A DNA stretch of 64,000 nucleotides from Aliarcobacter lanthieri (GTDB taxonomy: Bacteria > Campylobacterota > Campylobacteria > Campylobacterales > Arcobacteraceae): contig NZ_CP053839.1 of the NCBI RefSeq assembly GCF_013201625.1, positions 1,798,001 through 1,862,000 on the forward strand, in the 5' to 3' direction. Under the pieces are notes generated by a model that searched no databases, was not told where the DNA came from, and worked only from the letters and a program-made list of their open reading frames with translations. The position numbers were made by a program, and so were the translations under genes. Within the stretch, counting starts at the first letter, position 1, and every line of letters starts with the position of its first letter. Below, one piece after another: positions 58,188-64,000 of this stretch.

Positions 58188-58548
58188 AAAACTGCCCTCC
58201 ACTATAAGAACTTAAATCCTCAAGTAAATCTTTATACATTTGTTTAATTGGTAAAACTATATTTGCTAATTTTTTATTTAACTCATATAAATCTTTTAAA
58301 TTTTCTTCAAGATTATCAACTTTTGCTCTATATATATTAACATCTACATTTTGTTGAATTAATTTAGATAATGCAATATTTAATTCTCCTTTTTTATCCA
58401 TTATATTATTAATAATATAATGTTTTTGATCATTCCTTTGTAAAAGTTCTTCATGTCTTGAAGCTTTTATATCTTCTATATCAAGATTTATAGCATTTTT
58501 TAATTCATTTATAAGAGTTTGCATATCATCTACAATTTTATCAACCAT
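58171..58548 (-). CDS. flgN: FlgN-like export chaperone for hook-associated proteins
   Basis: A 125-residue, almost wholly helical protein with a coiled coil across about residues 1-90 and no signal peptide. Pattern and position (next to flgJ-type and flgA-type genes) match FlgN, the cytoplasmic chaperone that binds FlgK and FlgL; flgL is in this cluster. Sequence identity of FlgN is always low, so confidence is moderate. It begins 8 bp after the flgJ-like stop. Confidence 0.6.
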   Translation of the reverse strand: MVDKIVDDMQTLINELKNAINLDIEDIKASRHEELLQRNDQKHYIINNIMDKKGELNIALSKLIQQNVDVNIYRAKVDNLEENLKDLYELNKKLANIVLPIKQMYKDLLEDLSSYSGGQFFDIKA

Positions 58549-58556
58549 AATTCTTC

Positions 58557-58865
58557 CTACTGTTTATTATTTTCAGATAAGAATTTATACAACATATCAC
58601 TAATTCCAAAAGTTCCACTAGAGTTATCAGCAATAGCTTGTAAATACATACTTTTTATTATGTCACTTCCTGTTCCTTCTCCTGCAACACTAGTAGTTTT
58701 TAGAGATGTTTCCAAAATTTGTTGTAAGAAAAAAGATTCAAAATTATTACTAACTTCTCTTAATTTATCATCTTCCATGTTAGATATATTTTCACTATTT
58801 ATAGAATCAAACTTATTTGTTTGTAAAATATCTTTATTATATAAATTACTGCTATTAATTTCCAT
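58557..58865 (-). CDS. flgJ: Rod-binding protein FlgJ (N-terminal domain only)
   Basis: A 102-residue protein corresponding only to the rod-capping N-terminal domain of FlgJ; the muramidase half found in enterobacteria is absent, as in other Campylobacterota. Signature: VSNNFESFFLQQILETSLK near residue 38 and a DIIKSMYLQAIADN segment near residue 68. Another enzyme must then cut peptidoglycan for rod passage. The gene begins directly after fliY (1 bp) and is followed 8 bp later by flgN. Confidence 0.82.
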   Translation of the reverse strand: MEINSSNLYNKDILQTNKFDSINSENISNMEDDKLREVSNNFESFFLQQILETSLKTTSVAGEGTGSDIIKSMYLQAIADNSSGTFGISDMLYKFLSENNKQ

Positions 58866-58866
58866 A

Positions 58867-59733
58867 TTACAATCCTATTTTATCAATTTTCAAATCTTCA
58901 TTTATAATTCTTTTTATTTTTAAACCAAACTTACCTTCAACAATAACAGCTTCACCTTCACCAATTTTTACACCATTGATAAGAAGTTCTAATGGTTCAT
59001 TAACCATTTGCTCAAGTTCTATAATCTCCCCAACATCCCATCTTAAAATATCTTTTAGTAAAACAATTTTTGTACCTAATCTTACACTTAGTTTTAATCT
59101 AACATTATATAAAAGTTCTAAGTTTTTAGATGGGTTTGTAATTGTAGTATTACTATGAGAGTTTATAGCCTGTGTAGGTGCTGGAGAAGGTATAACTGCT
59201 TGTACTTTTGTAACATCTTCTACTCCTGTTACCTCAGAAAAAAATGGTAAGAAAAGCTGATCAAAATATATGATTAGAGGAGTTTCCTCTTCATCTAAAA
59301 GTACTTTAAAGATAAAACTATTTTGCTTATTAATTGTACTATTATCAACTTTCTTTGAGCTTTTAATTTCAGATTTCATACCAACTACATCTGGAAGACT
59401 TTGAGCATTAGAAACAGTACAAAAACTACCACAAATATTTGAAACTATTTCATTTACAGCATCTATTGTTTCATCATCAATATTTTCTTTATCTAACTCA
59501 CCCATTCCACCAAGAATTAAATGTTCAAATTTTAAAGAACTACTATTTGGAATATAAAATATAATACCAGTTGAAATACCTTTTAAATCAAATTTTGCAT
59601 TACATTCAATAAAAGAGGTATCTTTTATATCTTCGTATTTATCTGTTCCAGCAATTTTTACTTTTTTACCTAATAGTTGTTCTAAAGTATTCGTTAATTC
59701 ATTTTTAAATATATTTGATAAATCAGATGCCAA
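58867..59733 (-). CDS. fliY: Flagellar motor switch protein FliY/FliN-type
   Basis: A 288-residue switch protein. The N-terminal part (about 1-150) looks like a CheC/FliM-type domain. The C-terminal 70-80 residues form a SpoA/FliN domain with VRLKLSVRLGTKIVLLKDIL near residue 210 and LLINGVKIGEGEAVIVEGKF near residue 248. The family controls rotation direction in the C ring; CheC-like parts may hydrolyse CheY-P. The start is TTG with an AAAAGG site about 7 bases upstream. It precedes flgJ by 1 bp. Confidence 0.85.
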   Translation of the reverse strand: MASDLSNIFKNELTNTLEQLLGKKVKIAGTDKYEDIKDTSFIECNAKFDLKGISTGIIFYIPNSSSLKFEHLILGGMGELDKENIDDETIDAVNEIVSNICGSFCTVSNAQSLPDVVGMKSEIKSSKKVDNSTINKQNSFIFKVLLDEEETPLIIYFDQLFLPFFSEVTGVEDVTKVQAVIPSPAPTQAINSHSNTTITNPSKNLELLYNVRLKLSVRLGTKIVLLKDILRWDVGEIIELEQMVNEPLELLINGVKIGEGEAVIVEGKFGLKIKRIINEDLKIDKIGL

Positions 59734-59744
59734 TTATAAGCCTT

Positions 59745-60062
59745 TTAGTTAATTTTATTACTTTTTTCAAACTCTTCAATTAAATATGCTTTTACTTTCA
59801 TCATATCTTCTGTTGGATATTTATATTCAGCATCCCCTCTAGTTACTTTAACAAAAAAATCTCTTGATTGTTTATTATAACCAAATTGAACATTATCTAA
59901 AATAACTTCATTTAATTCAGCCATAGGCTCTTTTGAAGCATTTTTTTTATATTCTTCCTCTTGAATAGTTTTCATTTTTTCTTCAACTGTACTTACTTGT
60001 TTTGCTTTTATATCATAGTTTTCTTTCGAATTATCTATCTGAGCAATTCTACCTACTTCCAT
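59745..60062 (-). CDS. flaG: FlaG-family protein
   Basis: A 105-residue soluble protein with a charged N-terminal half and a C-terminal half that fits the FlaG pattern: NVQFGYNKQSRDFFVKVTR then a YKYPTEDMMKVKAYL helix. FlaG affects filament length in some bacteria; its exact role is unclear. It has its own promoter-like TATAAT in the 54-bp gap upstream and an AAAGGAG ribosome site, so it may start a new transcript within the cluster. Confidence 0.6.
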   Translation of the reverse strand: MEVGRIAQIDNSKENYDIKAKQVSTVEEKMKTIQEEEYKKNASKEPMAELNEVILDNVQFGYNKQSRDFFVKVTRGDAEYKYPTEDMMKVKAYLIEEFEKSNKIN

Positions 60063-60090
60063 AATAGACTCCTTTGTAAGAATTTTAACT

Positions 60091-60096
60091 ATTATA
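60091..60096 (-). promoter_or_regulatory. Possible internal promoter before flaG
   Basis: Minus-strand TATAAT about 30 bp before the flaG ATG in the only sizeable gap in the flagellar run, with an AAAGGAG ribosome site between. A conserved -35 is not visible. Confidence 0.4.
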
Positions 60097-60116
60097 ACAA
60101 AAAAAATTAAATAGTA

Positions 60117-62192
60117 CTATAAAACTAACATAAGTTCATCAAATCTAAGAATTCTAAAATCAATATATGGATTATTATATTTATTTTCTAAAAACTGTTT
60201 TGCACTACTTATATTCATATTCTGAATTAATTGTATTGCTGTTAAAAAATCTGTATCTTTATCTTTATAAAAAGCTTTTATAAGTGTAATTTGAATAGAA
60301 GCATCTTCTGGACGATTACTTTCTAAAAATGCTGCGACAGTCAAATACATACTAAATTTATTTTCGTACATAAATTCTTCTTTTAACCTTTTTAAAGTTT
60401 CTATTGTAATGTGTGGCTTTCCTAAATAAAGGTCACTATAAGCTGTTGTTAAAAGATATATAGGATTACTATTATTAGATATTTTAAAATCAGCTCTTGA
60501 AAGTATTCCTAAAGCTTTTAAAATATCTATATAATATTTTGAAGTAATTAAAGAGCTATCTATAAAATTATTATTATATTTTAAAGGAATATTATCTTGT
60601 AATCTAGCAAAATATCTATAATCATCTTCATCTTTTTGTTTTTGTACAAGTTTTAAAAGATATATAAAACTATCTTTTTCATACTCTTCAAGTAAAATAT
60701 GATTTAATAAAGATTCATTATTGTACATTTTCTTTAAAAAATCTATTGCCTTATAAAAAATTGTTCCTTCATATTGTTTTGATGGTTCTACAACATTGTA
60801 ACTACTATTTACAAATAATTTATATACTTCTTTACCAAAATAACTATATAATCCCCCACTATCTCGTATTGATTTATCTATAAATGATTTCTCTTTATCT
60901 CCTAAATTCACATTTAAATAATTTGCTGTTATAAAATACATAATTGCGTAAAGCCTATTTCCTGGACTTAATTTATATGCTTTTTCAAAATTTATATAAG
61001 CATTTGAGAAATCATCTATTTGAGCATAAGATAATCCTAAGTTATAGTAAACATAGGCTTTTGAGTCACTTTTAATGAGTTTTTTTAGTTCATTGACTCT
61101 TACTATAGGATCTTTTTTTACTAAATTAACAAATTTTGTATTATAATCAACCATACTTTCAAGATTCTCTACACTATTATCTTCCCCATATATAAAACCT
61201 TTTACAGAATCATATATTATCTCTTTAGAGTCAGAAAATACAAATGGTGCAAAATAATATATAAATTCAATTTTTCTATCTTCATTAAATTTCAGAATTT
61301 GATTTAAATAATCTTTTGGAGAATACAAGTCTTTATTAAAAAATATTTCAAACGGCATTTTTGTATTTAATTTAAAGTTCTTATTTGCACTAATAAAATC
61401 TAGATTTTCTTTAACATCTTCAAATCTATTTTGTTTTAGTTCAACATAAGTAGAAACCCACAAAATCTTATCTAATAGATCTTTATCTTTTTCTTCTTCT
61501 TTTAGTTTTTTAAGAATTTTAGATGCTCTAGCAAAGTTATTTAATTTTACATAAATCATTGCTTTTTTAAAATCAAGTGAATAACTCATGGCATTTAAAG
61601 CTGCAAGTGCATTTTCATAATCTTTAATATATAAGTATCTATTTGCTAGCTCTTTTAATATCGCATCTTTAATACCTGTTATTAATTCATTATATTCAGA
61701 TAATTTGTTACTATTTTGGAAAATAGTTACTAAATCTAACATATATTTATCATCTTTTGTTATTAAGAATAAATAATAGCAAGATGAAATAAAAGAGTAT
61801 GGCTGATTTATAAGATTTGTTTTTTTTGAATATATTCTTTTAAAAGTGTTTATAGCTTCTTCTTTTTTATTTTGTTTATAATAAATAATGCCTATATTAA
61901 GTAAAGATGGAGCTTCAAAAACTTCAGAAGTTTTATTAAATAATTTTAAAGCATCTTCATACTCATTTTTCTTGAAAAGTAATACTGCTTTATTAAAATC
62001 AACTTGTATCTCTAGATTTTCATTTGAATTCTCAAGTTTTTGTAATTCAAAAATTACTTGTGGTTGTGATTCTATAATATTATTTGCATATAAAATAGTA
62101 TTACTAAATAAAAAAAATATAACTATTTTATATACAAAATTTTTCAAAATATTCCTAAATAATTGCATTAACTTGTGCAAATAACTCTTCAT
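60117..62192 (-). CDS. Large secreted TPR-rich motility protein, function unknown
   Basis: About 690 residues. An uncleaved or cleavable signal segment (FVYKIVIFFLFSNTILYA) is followed by helical TPR repeats, clearest near residues 65-110 and 380-420 (YYNLGLSYAQIDDFSNAYINFEKAY). Three starts are possible: ATG at 62210, 62192 (chosen; AAAGAAG upstream) and 62168. The gene overlaps the preceding coiled-coil gene at its 5' end and lies between flgE and flaG, so a motility role is likely. Together with the 665-residue TPR protein it is a candidate for the Campylobacterota motor scaffold. I do not recognise a specific family name. Confidence 0.65.
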   Translation of the reverse strand: MKSYLHKLMQLFRNILKNFVYKIVIFFLFSNTILYANNIIESQPQVIFELQKLENSNENLEIQVDFNKAVLLFKKNEYEDALKLFNKTSEVFEAPSLLNIGIIYYKQNKKEEAINTFKRIYSKKTNLINQPYSFISSCYYLFLITKDDKYMLDLVTIFQNSNKLSEYNELITGIKDAILKELANRYLYIKDYENALAALNAMSYSLDFKKAMIYVKLNNFARASKILKKLKEEEKDKDLLDKILWVSTYVELKQNRFEDVKENLDFISANKNFKLNTKMPFEIFFNKDLYSPKDYLNQILKFNEDRKIEFIYYFAPFVFSDSKEIIYDSVKGFIYGEDNSVENLESMVDYNTKFVNLVKKDPIVRVNELKKLIKSDSKAYVYYNLGLSYAQIDDFSNAYINFEKAYKLSPGNRLYAIMYFITANYLNVNLGDKEKSFIDKSIRDSGGLYSYFGKEVYKLFVNSSYNVVEPSKQYEGTIFYKAIDFLKKMYNNESLLNHILLEEYEKDSFIYLLKLVQKQKDEDDYRYFARLQDNIPLKYNNNFIDSSLITSKYYIDILKALGILSRADFKISNNSNPIYLLTTAYSDLYLGKPHITIETLKRLKEEFMYENKFSMYLTVAAFLESNRPEDASIQITLIKAFYKDKDTDFLTAIQLIQNMNISSAKQFLENKYNNPYIDFRILRFDELMLVL

Positions 62193-62508
62193 TTCTTCTT
62201 TGCAAGTCATTTATTTTATTTTTTAAAGTAATATTTTCTAATCTTAAAGCTTGTAGATCATCTCTTGCTACTTGAAGATTTTCTTGGTTGTTTTTCAAAC
62301 TATTTGTACCTATTTTTACTTGTTTTTCATATCGTTTAATTAAAGCTTCTAGTCTTAAAACTTCTTCATCAATAATTTCTTTTTCTTCTTTTATCTTTTT
62401 GTACATAGCTTTATAAGCATTTGTACTTGAAATAAAATACAATAACAATATTGCTAATACAGTTGATATTATAAAATCCAAATTTTTTCCTATGTTTAAA
62501 TAGAGCAA
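62155..62508 (-). CDS. Membrane-anchored coiled-coil protein in the flagellar operon
   Basis: A 117-residue protein with one N-terminal membrane segment (about 10-29) followed by continuous heptad-rich helix (about 35-110). It overlaps the 5' end of the TPR gene and follows flgE by 26 bp, so it is probably co-transcribed and translated with them. It is not recognised as any named flagellar protein. Similar small TM-coiled-coil proteins can bridge membrane and periplasmic or cytoplasmic ring parts. Function unknown. Confidence 0.72.
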   Translation of the reverse strand: MLYLNIGKNLDFIISTVLAILLLYFISSTNAYKAMYKKIKEEKEIIDEEVLRLEALIKRYEKQVKIGTNSLKNNQENLQVARDDLQALRLENITLKNKINDLQRRNEELFAQVNAII

Positions 62509-62534
62509 GAAGAAATCTTACTCTATTTAGAATA

Positions 62535-64000
62535 TTATCTTTTTAAGTTAATAAGTGTACTTAACAACTCATCTGAAGTTGTAATTGATTTTGCATTTGC
62601 CTCAAATGCTCTTTGGAATACCATTAGGTTTACTAAGCTTTCACTTAAATCTGCTTTACTTATTTCTAAAGCTTTTCCCATTACTCCAGATGTATTATTA
62701 TTGTTAATACTATAAATTGCATTTCCAGATTCTTGAGTCTTCTGGAAATTATTATTTCCTACTGCCTCAAGTCCTCTATTATTTGTGAATCTAGCAATAG
62801 AAACTTGTCCTACAGCATATAAAACTCCACCTTCATTTATAGTAATAAGACCTGTATCATCTATATTAAATGCTCCAAATTTATTATCAGAAATACCTAA
62901 AGCATCAAGTCTTAATTGAAGGCTACTTTGAGTTGAAGTTTGGTCAACTCTAGTAACAATTTCCATAAATTCTCCACCAGCACCTTTTCTTCCAGAATAA
63001 TCTGGGTTTACTTCAATAAAAGTCGGATTAGTTACAGGAGGTACTGCACTTGCATCTGTATATGAAAGTTTAGCATCAAACTCAACATCATAATTTGAAC
63101 TATTTGTCTCTATTACTAAATTACCATTTACATTTTTAGCAACTAAATAATCACCTAATTGTGGTCCAGAAGCTGTTGTTGAATTATTTATAGCATCTAC
63201 TATGTCATCCAATGTTGCTCCTGCTGGAATTGCAATAGGAAGCGCTTGAGGAGGTACATTTCCATCATTTGGAACAGGAATATTATATCCCAAATTTTTA
63301 TCATATATATCTATACTAAATTCATATGCTCTAGTAGTACTTCCTAAAGAACCATATAAATCTTGTGTTGTATATACACTTTGTTGATTCCCAGTAATAA
63401 GTCTTGAAAGTGTATCTCTTGCGGCATCAATAGCTGCTTTTCCAGAACCAGCAACTGCAGTAGCTGTTGTTTGAAAAGAACCTTTTTTAGAAGTATTAAC
63501 ACTTTCACCTGCTGTTTCACTAACTTCTGTTATTTTAAACTCTTTTCCAGGAATTAAACCTTTAATTTGAATAGTACCTCTTAACATATCTGATAAACTT
63601 GTACTCTCTTCATACATTCCACTATCAGTTAATCCACTTTCAGTAGGATTTAGTCTATTTACAGCCATATATGCTACAAGTCCACCTGAACCTGAATTTG
63701 AGATTTTATCTGCCATAGCTTTATATGTATTTATTTTACCTGCAAGCTGATCATATTTTGCCACTTCAGCATCTTTTGCAGCTCTATCTGCTTCTGTTGC
63801 TGTAGGCATAGCTTCTAGTACTGCTGGATCTACTAAATTATATAAAGCTCTTTCATCAACTGGAGATGTAGGAAGAGAATTCCAAAGTTGCTCTCTCCAA
63901 TCTGATGTAGATTTTGTTGGAATATATTCTTGAGTATAAACAGCTCCATTTATAACTACTCGAATTGAACTTCCATCTGCTCCAAGAAGAGAATCAGGAT
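62535..64000 (-). CDS. flgE: Flagellar hook protein FlgE, 5' end cut by the window
   Basis: Hook structural protein. The reading frame stays open from 62535 to the last base of the window, giving at least 487 residues. The ATG at 63809 is internal: upstream codons continue coherent FlgE-like protein (for example a WREQLWNSLPTSPVDERA stretch). The C-terminal polymerisation segment SESLVNLMVFQRAFEANAKSI and the ending STLINLKR are typical of FlgE. The middle is a variable surface domain. The true start lies beyond 64000. It is the first gene of this flagellar run visible here. Confidence 0.9.
   Translation of the reverse strand, partial: PDSLLGADGSSIRVVINGAVYTQEYIPTKSTSDWREQLWNSLPTSPVDERALYNLVDPAVLEAMPTATEADRAAKDAEVAKYDQLAGKINTYKAMADKISNSGSGGLVAYMAVNRLNPTESGLTDSGMYEESTSLSDMLRGTIQIKGLIPGKEFKITEVSETAGESVNTSKKGSFQTTATAVAGSGKAAIDAARDTLSRLITGNQQSVYTTQDLYGSLGSTTRAYEFSIDIYDKNLGYNIPVPNDGNVPPQALPIAIPAGATLDDIVDAINNSTTASGPQLGDYLVAKNVNGNLVIETNSSNYDVEFDAKLSYTDASAVPPVTNPTFIEVNPDYSGRKGAGGEFMEIVTRVDQTSTQSSLQLRLDALGISDNKFGAFNIDDTGLITINEGGVLYAVGQVSIARFTNNRGLEAVGNNNFQKTQESGNAIYSINNNNTSGVMGKALEISKADLSESLVNLMVFQRAFEANAKSITTSDELLSTLINLKR

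Noticed and set aside
58519-58923. 134-codon plus-strand ORF
   Set aside because: Antisense to flgJ and the 3' end of fliY; hydrophobic only as a reflection of the opposite strand.

Overview
The window looks like chromosomal DNA of a Campylobacterota bacterium close to Arcobacter/Aliarcobacter. The evidence is strongly AT-rich sequence, a futalosine-route menaquinone gene (mqnA), epsilon-type flagellar genes with two large TPR proteins, an rrn operon ordered 16S-tRNA-Ile-tRNA-Ala-23S-5S, and compact operons with many TTG starts. The genus is an inference from gene content; no search was run.

Layout. 1-15.8 kb is mainly cell envelope: murD and mraY (minus), gpmI, an orphan ABC ATPase and a class A penicillin-binding protein (plus), then glnA, hisJ, moaE and moaD (minus), mqnA and uppP (plus), murG and ftsW (minus), and an FtsI-type transpeptidase and a cyclophilin (plus). 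15.8-21.7 kb is one complete rrn operon on the minus strand, with a consensus promoter, flanking processing stems and a G8 tract downstream. 21.8-25.6 kb holds a cytochrome c lipoprotein, clpA/clpS and bioD.

25.7-34.2 kb is the most distinctive metabolic block. It has a CitE-family lyase, an acyl-CoA ligase fused to a CitE-like domain that lacks an expected acidic residue, a mesaconyl-CoA hydratase, a second CitE-family lyase, a class I fumarase (possible mesaconase) and a DUF5718 protein that looks FAH-like. Together they could convert propionyl-CoA plus glyoxylate, through methylmalyl-CoA, mesaconate and citramalate, to acetyl-CoA and pyruvate. A ligase plus a soluble mesaconase would replace the intramolecular CoA transferase of the 3-hydroxypropionate bicycle. 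This is a hypothesis from gene content.

34.2-37.7 kb has a chemoreceptor with two sensory modules (NIT-like and CZB) and mscL with a C-terminal zinc-ribbon-like tail. 37.7-44.3 kb is an iron/siderophore uptake island: exporter-like MFS, flavin reductase, TonB receptor behind a Fur-like palindrome, PepSY membrane protein and two small envelope proteins. 44.3-64.0 kb is a long minus-strand flagellar cluster from flgE (cut by the window edge) to flhA, with several lineage-specific genes of unknown function.
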